Origin: an uncultured Coriobacteriaceae bacterium
GTDB lineage: Bacteria > Actinomycetota > Coriobacteriia > Coriobacteriales > Atopobiaceae
Reading direction: 5' to 3'
Length of the DNA stretch: 50,857 bases
Assembly: GCA_902773995.1 (NCBI GenBank)
Contig: CACYGL010000023.1
Location: 1 to 50,857, forward strand
Below the pieces are notes generated by a model. It saw only the letters and a list, made by a program, of their open reading frames with translations. It was not told the DNA's origin and ran no database searches. Position numbers and translations under genes: made by a program. This document shows positions 1-8,482 of the stretch, piece by piece. Position 1 is the stretch's first letter. Each line of letters starts with the position of its first letter.

Positions 1-335
1 GGCCGTGTGGAGAGGACCTCCGATGGGTCTGGGTCGAAGGTCACGAGGGCAAGGGGCAGACGGCGCGCGTGGGCGTCCGCGGCGGCCTCGGCGATGAGGG
101 AGCGGTGCCCCTCGTGTAGCCCGTCAAAGGCGCCAATCACGCAAACAAAGCGCTGGTCAGGACCAAGCGACACGCCAGGGGCAAGGTACGCCGTCGCGTC
201 TCCCACGCGTACCGGCGAAGGCAGGGACACGCCCGAGAAGGTCGATGCGGCAGCGATCCGTCGCGCCTCCTCGGAAGCGAGCGGCCATGCGGGCTCACTC
301 CAGGCGGGTGCGGCAGAGAAGGGCTCCATCGTCAT
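1..335 (-). CDS. ribF: Bifunctional riboflavin kinase/FAD synthetase, N-terminal part (cut by window edge)
   Basis: The first 111 codons of a RibF-type protein; the rest lies beyond base 1. The FAD synthetase (adenylyltransferase) domain is recognised by GAFDGLHEGHRSLI at about residues 68-81, matching the family G-N-F-D-G-V-H-x-G-H nucleotidyl-transferase signature, followed by LVTFDPDPSEVL. The enzyme makes FMN from riboflavin and then FAD. The start chosen is the ATG whose first base follows the truB end in an ATGA overlap, so it is translationally coupled to truB. With this start the signature sits about 45 residues later than in E. coli RibF, so a longer N-terminus or a later start (Met3) is possible. 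Gene order truB-ribF is typical of bacteria. Confidence 0.85.
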   Translation of the reverse strand, partial: MTMEPFSAAPAWSEPAWPLASEEARRIAAASTFSGVSLPSPVRVGDATAYLAPGVSLGPDQRFVCVIGAFDGLHEGHRSLIAEAAADAHARRLPLALVTFDPDPSEVLSTR

Positions 336-1291
336 GCGCGCACCCCCGTGATGCCCGCCGGGAAGTTGACCTCGCAGGAAAGCCCGCGCCTGCCGCAGCT
401 CCACACACCAACGAGCCGCTGGTCAAAGACCATGGCAACGCGCTCTCCGGCGCGGGGCGCGCGCTCGGTGCCGTCCGCGCAGACAACCGTCCCCGCAGCG
501 ACAGCCTTTCCGCACGCGGCGTCCGCCGCCTCCTGCGCGCTGAGCCTGCGCACCGGGGCGCCCAGAGCAGCCACGGGGTCAAGCGCGCGGGCGAGGACCT
601 CCTCGGGGCCGTGCGCGGCGTCAACCGCGTCGAGCGCCAGGCAGCCGTCGAGCCCCACCGAGCCGGACTGCGTGCGCCGCAGCGCCACGAGGTGCGCGGC
701 CGATCCGGCGGCGCGGCCGATGTCGCGCGCAAGGCTCCGCACGTAGGTGCCCTTGGAGACGTCAAAGTCCACGACCCAGCTGAGCTGCCCCTCCACGGAG
801 GCTATCTCGACGAGCGTGGCCGAGAAGACCGTGATGCGCCGCGCCGCCAGCTCGGGCGCCCTCCCCTCGCGGGCGAGCGCGTAGGAGCGCTGGCCACCCA
901 CGGAGATGGCCGAGTATGCGGGTGGCACCTGGTCCTGCTCGCCGACAAAGCCGGCGAGAACCTCGCGCGCCACGTCCTCGCTGGCCAGGCGCTCGGGGAC
1001 CTCGGCGGCAACCGTGGGGGCGCCGTCGGCGTCGTCGGTGTCGGTCTCGCACCCAAAGAGGATGCCCGCCGTGTAGCGCTTGCGTTCGGCGGTGAGAAGG
1101 CCCATGAGGCGCGTGCCCTGGCCCACGCCCACGACCATGACGCCGGACGCGGCGGGGTCAAGCGTGCCAGCGTGTCCCACGCGACGCTCCCCCAGGACGC
1201 GCCGCACGCGGTTCACCACGTCGTGGCTGGTCATGCCGCAGGGCTTGTCGATGCCGAGGAGGGCATTCACACCCGACTCGCCGCGCTTCAC
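332..1291 (-). CDS. truB: tRNA pseudouridine(55) synthase TruB
   Basis: Makes pseudouridine 55 in the T-loop of tRNAs. The 319-residue product opens with LLGIDKPCGMTSHDVV (the K-P-x-G-x-T-S motif) and then GHAGTLDPAASGVM, which carries the catalytic aspartate of the TruB family. Further along, PPAYSAISVGGQRSY and GTYVRSLARDIGRA are also family motifs. The open frame extends upstream into nrnA, but the likely start is the GTG whose last bases overlap the nrnA TGA (GTGA), giving a protein of normal length. It sits between nrnA and ribF in a tightly overlapping operon run with rbfA and infB upstream. Confidence 0.93.
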   Translation of the reverse strand: MKRGESGVNALLGIDKPCGMTSHDVVNRVRRVLGERRVGHAGTLDPAASGVMVVGVGQGTRLMGLLTAERKRYTAGILFGCETDTDDADGAPTVAAEVPERLASEDVAREVLAGFVGEQDQVPPAYSAISVGGQRSYALAREGRAPELAARRITVFSATLVEIASVEGQLSWVVDFDVSKGTYVRSLARDIGRAAGSAAHLVALRRTQSGSVGLDGCLALDAVDAAHGPEEVLARALDPVAALGAPVRRLSAQEAADAACGKAVAAGTVVCADGTERAPRAGERVAMVFDQRLVGVWSCGRRGLSCEVNFPAGITGVRA

Positions 1292-2343
1292 CGTGACGCA
1301 CCTCGCACGTCTGCCGAAGTCGCAACATCCCGGCACGCGCCGTCCTCGAAGAGGGCGCAGAGCTTGGGGAGCACGATGGCGCGCACCTCGTCCACGGTGC
1401 CCGTGGCGGTGAACCCTGCCGCGGCACGGTGCCCGCCGCCGCCCATCTCGCGCGCGATGCCCGAGACGTCGAGGTCGCACTTTGAGCGGAGGTTGCCGCG
1501 GACCTTGCCGCCGTCGACCTCCTTCAAGAAGAGGGCCACCTGGGTGCCCTCGATGCAGCGCACCAGGTCGATGAGGCCGTCGAGTTCGTCGAGCGTGACG
1601 CCGGCCTGGGCGATGTCCTCGTTGGTGGCAAAGCTGTAGGCGATGCGCCCTTCGGCGAAGGTCTGGATGCGCGCGAGCACGCGGGCGGCCAGGTGCACGT
1701 AGGCGAGACGGTCGGACTGGTACACGTTGAGCGCGACCTCTGCGGGAGAGGCACCGGCCTCGACCAGCATGCTTGCCGTATCGAAGGCCTCGCTGTCGGC
1801 GTTCTGGTACTGGAAGCGTCCCGTGTCGGTCACGATGGCGCAGAGGAGGTTCTGAGCGATCGTGGGCGTGAGCACGCGCGAGGAGTGCAGGCAGAACTCG
1901 GAGATGATGACGCCCGTCGCGGCGGCGTCGGGGCGCACCACGCCGGCGTCCCAGAAGGGCTCGCCCGAGGGATGGTGGTCGAGGACGGCGACGTGGCGGG
2001 CCCGGTCGCAGACCTTCTCGGCATCTGCCAGCCGGGACTTCTGGGAGAGGTCCACGCAGATGAAGAGGTCGGGCGTCACGTCGTAGTCGGCGGCGTGGAC
2101 GAAGGTGTCAGAGCCCGGGAGGAAGCGGTAGATCCTCGGCACGGGGCCCTTGTCGGCCAGGAGGTTGGTCACGCGCTTGCCGGGCCATGCCGTGCGGATG
2201 ACCTCGGCGAGCGCGAGGCCGGACCCGATGGCGTCGCCATCGGGCGAGGTGTGCGCGCAGATCGCGATGGTGTCCGCATCCTCGATCAGCGCGACGACGC
2301 CCTTGAAGAGCTCGGCCTGCTCCATGTACTCGGAAACCCTCAT
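1288..2343 (-). CDS. nrnA: DHH-family phosphoesterase (NrnA-like nanoRNase / pAp phosphatase)
   Basis: A 351-residue DHH/DHHA1 protein. The DHH domain shows HTSPDGDAIGSGLALAE (residues about 31-47) and the D-H-H motif in VLDHHPSGEPFW; the DHHA1 part ends with the glycine-rich GGGGHRAAAGF nucleic-acid binding loop. Family members degrade 2-5 nt RNAs and convert 3'-phosphoadenosine 5'-phosphate to AMP. The exact substrate is inferred from family and from its standard position between rbfA and truB. ATG start eleven bases after the rbfA stop with a purine-rich site (GAAGAG). The 3' end overlaps the truB start by three bases. Confidence 0.9.
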   Translation of the reverse strand: MRVSEYMEQAELFKGVVALIEDADTIAICAHTSPDGDAIGSGLALAEVIRTAWPGKRVTNLLADKGPVPRIYRFLPGSDTFVHAADYDVTPDLFICVDLSQKSRLADAEKVCDRARHVAVLDHHPSGEPFWDAGVVRPDAAATGVIISEFCLHSSRVLTPTIAQNLLCAIVTDTGRFQYQNADSEAFDTASMLVEAGASPAEVALNVYQSDRLAYVHLAARVLARIQTFAEGRIAYSFATNEDIAQAGVTLDELDGLIDLVRCIEGTQVALFLKEVDGGKVRGNLRSKCDLDVSGIAREMGGGGHRAAAGFTATGTVDEVRAIVLPKLCALFEDGACRDVATSADVRGASR

Positions 2344-2354
2344 CAGGCTCTTCC

Positions 2355-2819
2355 CTACTCGCCCTCTGCCTCGTCGCCGGCGGGGGCGACATCGATGGCC
2401 GTCTCGTCGGCAGTGTCGTCGCCATTCCCCTCGGCGTCCGCCGCAATGGGATAGCCGTTCTCGTCCTTCTCGACGCCAAGCGTCGGCGGGACGTTCTCGA
2501 GCGCACGAGAGATGCGCTCCGCCTCGTCGGTCGTGGTGTCGATCTGGAACGCCAGCTCCGGCGTCACGCGCCAGCCGAGCGCGTGGCCGAGAAGCGAGCG
2601 GATGCGTCCCTTCGCGCGCTCGAGGGCCGCGGATACCTCCTCGTAGCGGGAGGCGTCGCAGCTCACGTAGGCGCGCATGAAGGACCTGTCGACCGAGACC
2701 TCCACGCCCGTGATGGTCACGAGCTGGAGGTCGGGGTCTGAGACCTCGAAGAGCATGATCGTGGCGAGCTTCTCGCGCGCGAGCTGGTTGGTCCGGCGCG
2801 AGTTCTGGTTCTGCTTCAC
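2355..2819 (-). CDS. rbfA: 30S ribosome-binding factor RbfA
   Basis: A cold-shock-associated 30S maturation factor with a type-II KH fold. The product starts at GTG ([17 protein letters not shown]), preceded by AGGGAGG; the open frame runs further upstream into infB but that part is not RbfA-like. Family motifs are [24 protein letters not shown], and [18 protein letters not shown]. The core ends near residue 110 and is followed by a 40-residue acidic tail rich in D, E and A, which is longer than in E. coli. It lies eleven bases after infB in the standard infB-rbfA-nrnA-truB order. Confidence 0.9.
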   Translation of the reverse strand: MKQNQNSRRTNQLAREKLATIMLFEVSDPDLQLVTITGVEVSVDRSFMRAYVSCDASRYEEVSAALERAKGRIRSLLGHALGWRVTPELAFQIDTTTDEAERISRALENVPPTLGVEKDENGYPIAADAEGNGDDTADETAIDVAPAGDEAEGE

Positions 2820-2829
2820 GTGTGCCTCC

Positions 2830-5391
2830 CTACTCCGTGCGGGCGACCTCTTCGATGCGGAACGCCTCGATCTGGTCGCCGGGGTGGATGTCCTGGAAGT
2901 TCTCCAGGCCAATGCCGCACTCGAAGCCGGCCTTGACGCTCTTGACGTCGTCCTTGTAGCGCCTGAGCGAGGCAATCTTGCCCTCGTAGACCACGATGCC
3001 GTCGCGGACGAGACGAACCTGGTCGTCGCGGGAGACCTCGCCCTCCGCGATCATGCAGCCTGCGGCGATGCCGACCTTGGGGACCTTGAAGGTGTCGCGG
3101 ACCTCGGCGACGCCGGTCTGGACCTCCTCCTCGGTGGGCTTGAGCATGCCGATGCGGGCGGCGTCTATGTCCTCGATGGCCTTGTAGATGACGCTGTAGG
3201 TGCGGATCTCGACGCCCTCGCGCTCGGCGGCGGTGCGCGCCTTGGCGTCGGGACGGACGCCAAAGCCGATGATGATGGCGTTGGACGCGTCGGCGAGCGT
3301 GACGTCGGTCTCGGTGATGGCGCCGACGGCGGCGTGGATCGTGTTGATGCGGACCTCGGACTGGTCCATCTTGTCGAGCGAGTCCTGGAGCGCCTCGATG
3401 GAGCCCTGGACGTCGGCCTTGATGATGAGGTTGAGCTCCTTCACCTCGGCGTCGGCCATGGTGTCGAAGAGGTTCTCGAGCGTGACGTGCTTCACGCGGT
3501 TCTGCTCCTCGATGCGGGCCTTGAGGGCGCGCTGGTCGGCCAGGTCGCGGGCGTCGCGGTCGTCCTGGAAGACGCGGAACTCGTCGCCTGCCATGGGGAC
3601 GCTCTGGAGGCCCAGAATCTCGACCGGGTCGGAGGGGCCGGCGACCTCGACGGGGTTGCCCTTGGGGTCGAGCATGGCGCGCACGCGGCCGTAGGCCATG
3701 CCGGCGACGAGGGCGTCGCCAACGTGGAGCGTGCCGCGGGTCACGAGCACCGTGGCCACCGAGCCGCGGCCGCGGTCGAGCTTGGCCTCGAGGACGTTGC
3801 CCGAGGCGAAGGTGTCGGGGTTGGCCTTGAGCTCGAGGACGTCGGCCTCGAGCAGGACGGCCTCGAGCAGGTTGTCGATGCCGAGGTGCTTCTTGGCCGA
3901 GATGTCGACGAACATGTTCTGTCCGCCCCACTCCTCGGGGATGATGCCGTACTCGGTGAGCTCCTGGCGCACGCGGGTGGGGTCGGCGCCGGGCTTGTCG
4001 ATCTTGTTCACGGCCACGACGATGGGCACGCCGGCGTCTGGGGCATGACGCCGTCGTCTGCGGCCACGATGAGGATGACGATGTCGGTCACCTTGGCGCC
4101 GCGGGCACGCATGGCCGTGAAGGTCTCGTGGCCAGGGGTGTCGATGAACGTGATAGTGCGGCCGTTAATCTTGACCTGCGACGCGCCGATGGCCTGCGTG
4201 ATGCCGCCGGCCTCGCCCTCGGCGACGCCGGTGTGGCGAATGGCGTCCAGAAGCGACGTCTTGCCGTGGTCGACGTGGCCCATGACGGTGACAACGGGCG
4301 GACGTGGCTTCAGGTCCTTGGGGTCATCGTAGAAGGTGAAGGAGTTCTCCTCCTCCTTGGTCATGACCTTGACGTCGCGGCCCAAGTCGTCGGCGACCAG
4401 CTCGATGAGGTCGTCGGACATGGACTCGGTGAGCGTGAGGGGGTTGCCCAGGAGGAAGAGGCGCTTGATGATGTCGTTGGCAGGCACGCTGCGAGAGGTC
4501 CTGGTCGTTGGCGATGGCCTCCTCTATGCGCTTCTCCTCCGCGGCCTCCTCGGCCTGCTTCTGGCGGCGCTCCTTGCGGCGGCGACGCCTGCCGGTGGAC
4601 TCGCGCGACGCCTCCTCGACGGCCTCGCGGGCCTCGTCGAGGACGCGGCTACGGTTGTAGGCCTCGGCCTCGCGGGCCATGCGGCTGTAGCGGTCCTCGC
4701 CCTCGTCGCCGCGACGGCTGCCCTTGCGGCCCTTGCGGCCCGGACGGCCCTCGCCCTGCTCGGCACCGCCGTCCTGCTCCATGCGGGACGGGGCGGAGTA
4801 GCTCTTGCGCTCGGAGCGCGCGTGCTCGGACTCGCCACGGCGCTCGCGGCGGCCCTGACCCTCGGCCTTCTTCTGTGCGGCCTCCTCGGCCTGCTGCTTG
4901 AGCACCTGCTCCTGCTGGGCGATCTGGTCGAGCAGCGAGGTGAAGGTGGGCATCGACTTGGGGGCGTTGTCGTGGACGCGGTTGCGCTCGGCCTCCTCGG
5001 CGCGCTCCTTGGCGGCCTTCTCGGCGGCGCGCTTCTTCTCCTCCTCGGCGCGCTTCCTCGCGGCCTCGGCGGCAGCGCGCTTCTTCTCCTCCTCGGCGCG
5101 CTCGCGCTCGCGGCGCTTCTCGGCGGCGACGCGCTCCTTCTCGGCGGCCTCCTCCTCGGCCTTCTTGGCCTCGGCGGCTGCCTCCTCCTCGGCCTTCTTG
5201 GCGGCCTCGATCTGGGCGGCGCGGTCCTCGAGGATGGGCTTGAGCTTCTTGCGCACGATGGAGACGTAGGCGTCCTCGAGCGTCGAGGAGGCGGACTTAG
5301 CGGGAATCTTCATGTCGCGGAGATGGTCGAGCATCTCCTTGCTCGTCATCCCGTACTCCTTGGCAAGGTCGTGTACGCGAGTCTTGGCCAT
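2830..5391 (-). pseudogene. infB: Translation initiation factor IF-2, frame broken twice in this sequence
   Basis: IF-2 is the GTPase that brings initiator tRNA to the 30S subunit. Three pieces are readable. Piece 1 (5391 to about 4500) has the N-terminal MAKTRVHDLAKEYGMTSKE helix bundle and a long charged, Ala/Glu/Lys/Arg-rich linker. Piece 2 (about 4487-4035), in another frame, has [19 protein letters not shown], the G1 P-loop [14 protein letters not shown] and G3 DTPGHETF. Piece 3 (about 4035-2830), back in the first frame, has G4 NKID and the full C-terminal domains II-IV. At the first junction the usual 15-20 residues before PANDIIKR are absent. At the second, about nine residues between VMPQT and AGVPIV are absent. 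Neither is a simple one-base slip, since conserved codons are missing. The gene is essential in bacteria, so an assembly or consensus fault is the easier explanation. Confidence 0.9.
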
Positions 5392-5410
5392 GTGACCAAC
5401 CTTTCATTCA

Positions 5411-5429
5411 CGGGCGGCCGTGCCGCCCG
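5411..5429. promoter_or_regulatory. Perfect hairpin between nusA and infB
   Basis: An 8-bp perfect inverted repeat (CGGGCGGC / GCCGCCCG) with a 3-base loop, in the 73-base gap between the nusA stop and the infB start. There is no T-run on the minus strand after it, so it is not a classical terminator. It could be an RNA processing, pausing or attenuation site in the operon. The ylxR gene that often lies at this spot is absent. Confidence 0.5.
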
Positions 5430-5464
5430 GGTAGTGCCTGCTAACAAAAGTCCGCTTGGGGACG

Positions 5465-6718
5465 CTAGATCAGAGAGTCGGGGTCATCGGAGACCTCGGC
5501 GTCCATGAGCTTCTCGTGGATGCCGCAGTAGCGCGAACCCGGACGGGCCATGTTGCGGCACTGGATGCCGTTCTCGCCCACGTACTCGCAGCGGTGCTGC
5601 TCGCCGTCCTCCTCGGCCTCGCTCTCGGGGACCTCGGCGGCACGGGGAAGGTCGCGCAGGACGCCGGCGGCCAGCGACTCGTTCTTGATGTCGATGTGCA
5701 TGCCGGTGAGGTGGGCGGCCAGGCGGGCGTTCTGGCCCTCCTTGCCAATGGCCAGCGACAGCTGGTCGTCGGGCACGATGACCGTGGCATAGCCGTCCTC
5801 GGGACCAAGAATCACGCGAGAGACGCGCGCCGGCGAGAGGGCGTTGGCGACGCAGCGTGCCGGGTCGTCGGACCAGGGCACCACGTCGACGCGCTCGCCG
5901 CGCAGCTCGGAGACGACGGTGCGCACGCGGCTGCCCTTGGGGCCGACGCAGGCGCCCACGGGATCGAGGTGGTCGTCCTTGGACGAGACGGCGACCTTCG
6001 AGCGGATGCCAGGCTCGCGGGCAATGGAGCGAACCTCGACGACGCCGTCGTAGACCTCGGGGACCTCGAGCTCGAAGAGCCTGCGGATGAGGTCGGGGTG
6101 GGTGCGGGAGACCACGATGGGCGGACGCTGGCGCTCGCCGCGCACGGTGGGCTGGTCGTTGTTCGGGTCGCGCACGTCGATGATGATGGCCTTCAGGCGC
6201 TGGTTGTGCGAGTAGCGCTCGCCCGCCGGACGCTCGTTGCGCTCCTCGGGGAAGCGGCGCTGGTCAAAGTGGGGAAGCTCGGCCTCGACGCCCTCGCGGA
6301 TCTTGATGATCGTGAAGTCGGGCGTGGTCTGGAGCACCGTGCCGGTGATGATGTCGCCGATGCGCTGCGAGAACTCCTCGTAGATCTGGACGCGGGCGGC
6401 GTTGCGCACGATGGCGCGAATCTCGGCCTTGGCGTGCTGCGCCGCGATGCGGGAGGTGTCGGGCGGGGTGACGTCCTTCTCGTCAAAGTCGAGGTACTCG
6501 CCGGTCTCCTCGTCGTAGGACTCCTCCTTGGGGATGAGCTCGTAGACGTAGACCTTGCCGGTGGCGTGGTCGATGGTGACGCGCGCGCCAAAGGGAAGGT
6601 GGAGGATGTCGGCGTAGCTCTTGGCGAGCGACTGCTCCAGGCGGTCGAGCAGGTACAGCTCGTCGATGTGCTTCTCCTGGCAGAGCGCCATCAGCGCTTC
6701 CATCATCTCTGATGCCAT
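5465..6718 (-). CDS. nusA: Transcription termination/antitermination protein NusA with C-terminal Cys/His tail
   Basis: NusA binds RNA polymerase and modulates pausing, termination and antitermination. The 417-residue protein has the N-terminal RNAP-binding domain ([14 protein letters not shown]), an S1 domain (about residues 125-205, [18 protein letters not shown]), and KH1/KH2 with [18 protein letters not shown] and [17 protein letters not shown]. After the KH domains it carries an acidic linker and a short tail with the pattern C-x9-C-x10-C-x2-H (residues about 382-405, including [15 protein letters not shown]). That tail resembles small zinc-binding DUF5763-type motifs and is not part of classical NusA. 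ATG start with AAAGGA upstream; rimP ends twelve bases before it. Confidence 0.93.
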   Translation of the reverse strand: MASEMMEALMALCQEKHIDELYLLDRLEQSLAKSYADILHLPFGARVTIDHATGKVYVYELIPKEESYDEETGEYLDFDEKDVTPPDTSRIAAQHAKAEIRAIVRNAARVQIYEEFSQRIGDIITGTVLQTTPDFTIIKIREGVEAELPHFDQRRFPEERNERPAGERYSHNQRLKAIIIDVRDPNNDQPTVRGERQRPPIVVSRTHPDLIRRLFELEVPEVYDGVVEVRSIAREPGIRSKVAVSSKDDHLDPVGACVGPKGSRVRTVVSELRGERVDVVPWSDDPARCVANALSPARVSRVILGPEDGYATVIVPDDQLSLAIGKEGQNARLAAHLTGMHIDIKNESLAAGVLRDLPRAAEVPESEAEEDGEQHRCEYVGENGIQCRNMARPGSRYCGIHEKLMDAEVSDDPDSLI

Positions 6719-6730
6719 GCGGATTCCTTT

Positions 6731-7237
6731 CTAGCTCTTGGCCCCGTTGGAGGGGGCGTCGAAGTTCGGCTTGATCTTGCAGTTCTTGACCTGGCCAAAG
6801 GGAATGGTGACGCGCTCGCCGTCCACGGTGAGGACGACATTCTCGCCCTCGAGTCCCTCGAGGCGGCCGGTGAAGTGGCGGCGCCCCTCGGTTGCCGTGG
6901 TGGAAAGCGAGACGTCCTCGCCCGCGAAGCGCTCGAAGTCGCGGGGGCGGCGGAGCGGGCGAGAAAGACCGGGCGACGAGACCTCGAGGGTGAAGGGCCC
7001 CTCGATGGGGTCGAGCTCGTCGATCGCGGCAGAGACCCACTCGGTCTCGGCGGCCACCTCGTCGAGCGAGATGGGCGCGGCGCTCTCGTCTGCGTGGTCG
7101 ATGCGCACGCGGACGCACGGGTTCTTCTTCGAGCCCACGACCTCGACGTCGACGATGTCGATGCCATGCTCGGGCGCTGCCGCCTCGAGCGCGTCCAGGA
7201 TGAGCTGGCGCGTGTCGTGCTCTGGCACTGCGGGCAT
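6731..7237 (-). CDS. rimP: Ribosome maturation factor RimP
   Basis: RimP assists 30S subunit maturation. The 168-residue product begins at ATG (MPAVPEHDTRQLILDALE) with GAGGGAGGGG just upstream; a longer in-frame extension upstream is not RimP-like and would lack a site. Family features include DVEVVGSKKNPCVRVRID, the segment ending in PFTLEVSSPGLSRPL (the hallmark S-S-P-G-x-x-R-P-L), and a C-terminal SH3-like part with TIPFGQVKNCKI. It is the first gene of the rimP-nusA-infB operon and lies directly behind a strong promoter. Confidence 0.92.
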   Translation of the reverse strand: MPAVPEHDTRQLILDALEAAAPEHGIDIVDVEVVGSKKNPCVRVRIDHADESAAPISLDEVAAETEWVSAAIDELDPIEGPFTLEVSSPGLSRPLRRPRDFERFAGEDVSLSTTATEGRRHFTGRLEGLEGENVVLTVDGERVTIPFGQVKNCKIKPNFDAPSNGAKS

Positions 7238-7273
7238 GTCCCCTCCCTCACAAATCACAGGTACATACAGAAA

Positions 7274-7305
7274 GGAAGCGGGGCGAGAAACTCCACCCCA
7301 CTTCC
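7274..7305 (-). promoter_or_regulatory. 5'-UTR hairpin ahead of rimP
   Basis: On the minus strand GGAAG-T-GGGG pairs with CCCC-G-CTTCC around a 10-base loop, followed by TTTCTGTATG. It lies in the untranslated leader between the promoter and the rimP start. Shape and trailing T-rich bases make a weak attenuator or mRNA-stabilising stem possible; NusA operons are often autoregulated by termination in the leader, but that is only an analogy here. Confidence 0.45.
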
Positions 7306-7332
7306 TACGAATCACTACTGCATTGCAAGCTG

Positions 7333-7361
7333 AGTATAGGGTCTTATCGGCAGGCGGTCAA
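7333..7361 (-). promoter_or_regulatory. Sigma-A type promoter of the rimP-nusA-infB operon
   Basis: On the minus strand TTGACC (7361-7356), a 17-base spacer, then TATACT (7338-7333). It matches the housekeeping consensus at 10 of 12 positions. The expected start is near 7326, giving a leader of about 90 bases with one hairpin. The -35 half lies inside the 3' end of the upstream fossil frame, so the promoter reuses dead coding DNA. Confidence 0.8.
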
Positions 7362-7622
7362 GGTGCGAGGCGGACGGCACCACAAGGACGCCACGGCGCC
7401 ACGCTTGGCCACCTCGATGGCGGCCGACATGCCGGCCGGGACTGCACGCGGCTCGTGGCGTTTGGCGGTGTAGCGGTGCACCTTGACGCCGGCTGCGCTC
7501 AGGGCAACGGCGACCGGCTCGCCCTCGTAGCCCTGGAGCGTCTTCCCGTCGTAGGTGAAGCTGACCAGGCGCCCCCTCTCGGTTGTCCCGAGGATCGGGT
7601 GCTCATCGAAGCGCGTTCCCAT
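7344..7622 (-). pseudogene. Fossil of a redox operon: 2Fe-2S subunit N-terminus joined to a piece of an FAD oxidoreductase
   Basis: The 92-codon frame starts like a small (2Fe-2S)-binding protein of the HcnA/sarcosine-oxidase-alpha type: RFDEHPILGT, then SFTYDGKTLQGYEGEPVAVA and LSAAGVKVHRYTAKRHEPR. At this point the family continues with a cysteine-bearing F-x-C-A-I-G-x-C cluster region, which is missing. Instead it runs into PAGMSAAIEVAKRGA, which fits the dinucleotide-binding start (GxGPAGMSAAI) of the FAD-dependent oxidoreductase that normally follows in such operons. So an internal deletion appears to have fused the heads of two neighbouring genes. No cysteine ligands remain, so it is very likely dead. 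Identification is from motif memory only. Confidence 0.55.
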
Positions 7623-7900
7623 GCGATCACTTCCCCAAACTCACTGCGGGTCCAGGCCCGCACTCTCCGGGGCTCCCCTGCCCCACGCATACCGTTTTAC
7701 GTGGGAGTATTCGCTGGGTCTTGTAAGAATCGGAACCAAACGAGCATGGTAACGGGGGTTTCGCACGCTCGAAACATGGCGGCACGCGGCTGTTAGCATT
7801 TGGGGGCGGAGCGGGCGCGGCATGTGGTCTTGGCGCCGGGTCAGGCGCGCCGCGGCGCCCATCTTGGTGTACGGGACCCCTCCAGGCGGCATGCTCTGCA

Positions 7901-8044
7901 CAAAATTTGCGGTTGACGGCCCGTTTTGGGCGAATCGCCGAGTACGAAAGTACTAACTTTTTGCGGAGCCGCAGGTAGCGAAATGGCACCTGTCAGGTGA
8001 TACTAAGCGGAACCCCCGATTTGGGCCGTCAACCGCAAATTTTG
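7901..8044. repeat. 144-bp MITE-like or structured-RNA element with 22-bp perfect inverted ends
   Basis: CAAAATTTGCGGTTGACGGCCC at 7901-7922 is the exact reverse complement of 8023-8044. The 100 bases between fold into further small stems: GGCG/CGCC around 7930, AGTAC-GAAA-GTACT at about 7941-7954, TGCG/CGCA around 7962-7973, and CACCTG-T-CAGGTG around 7988-8000. A long closing stem around several hairpins is typical either of a non-autonomous mobile element or of a structured RNA. It encodes no protein. No clear target-site duplication is visible. Confidence 0.6.
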
Positions 8045-8136
8045 GGCACGGGGTTGTACCAGAAGCCCGGGAATGCCTCTTGGGAAGCCGTCCCTCCCCC
8101 GGAAAAGGGATGACAGGCCAATCGCCGACCAAGCCC

Positions 8137-8217
8137 GGAGAATAGCGCTATTCCTTAAACGCTCGCGGCGTTTGTCCAGTTGCGAGATTTCAGTTTTAAG
8201 AACAAGCGATATTCTCC
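8137..8217. repeat. 81-bp imperfect palindromic repeat, family copy 3
   Basis: Ends GGAGAATAGCGCT and AGCGATATTCTCC are inverted repeats with one mismatch, and the inner arms CTTAAA/TTTTAAG also pair. The left end is itself a perfect palindrome, GAATAGCGCTATTC (8140-8153). Read on the minus strand its centre is CAACTGGACAAAC and its end is AGGAATAGCGC, shared with the elements at 14810-14886 (CAACAGGGAAAAC) and 32798-32874 (CAACTGGGCAAAC). Confidence 0.55.
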
Positions 8218-8368
8218 GCGAGGAACGTGGGACACGGGCCGTGGCCTCGGCAAAGACGCGGCTACAACGAAAAGGGCCCTCTGCCGCGCGTCGCGCAGCC
8301 TGGCGGACATTGCCGTCCCGCCGCGCGCGGTGGCTCCTCGTCGTCCAAGTACATACTTAAAGATGTTA

Positions 8369-8396
8369 TTACGTGTCCAAAGAACTATTTTACGTG
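8369..8396. promoter_or_regulatory. Direct TTACGTG repeats upstream of the surface-protein gene
   Basis: TTACGTG occurs at 8369-8375 and again at 8390-8396, 21 bases apart, which is two helical turns. They lie in the AT-rich segment about 90-115 bases before the start codon, where a regulator pair could bind. No strong -35/-10 pair is evident nearby; TTGACA at 8447-8452 has no good -10 partner. Confidence 0.3.
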
Positions 8397-8482
8397 CCTT
8401 AAACACAATTAAGCTACCATTCAGACATGCCTACATGCGGCAGCACTTTGACAGGCAAAGATACCGGGGAGATTGATGCGCC

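Larger units (their letters stand above)
7623..8482. other. 860-bp non-coding region upstream of the surface protein
   Basis: No convincing gene on either strand; the short open frames here are not protein-like. It holds the 144-bp inverted-ended element (7901-8044), an 81-bp palindromic repeat (8137-8217), and an AT-richer stretch (about 8347-8425) in front of the surface-protein gene with a pair of TTACGTG direct repeats. I see nothing else in 7640-7900 or 8045-8136. Confidence 0.6.

Noticed and set aside
4015..4050. Programmed ribosomal frameshift in infB
   Set aside because: Conserved codons are absent at the junction, there is no slippery heptamer, and a second junction exists; slippage would not restore the missing residues.
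4008..4487. Middle IF-2 piece as a separate small GTPase gene
   Set aside because: It has IF-2 G1-G3 motifs only and joins the flanking pieces at family-conserved positions; it is a part of infB.
7627..7989. 120-codon minus-strand frame upstream of the redox fossil
   Set aside because: It crosses the inverted-ended element and the start of the fossil, and its Pro/Arg-rich content is not protein-like.
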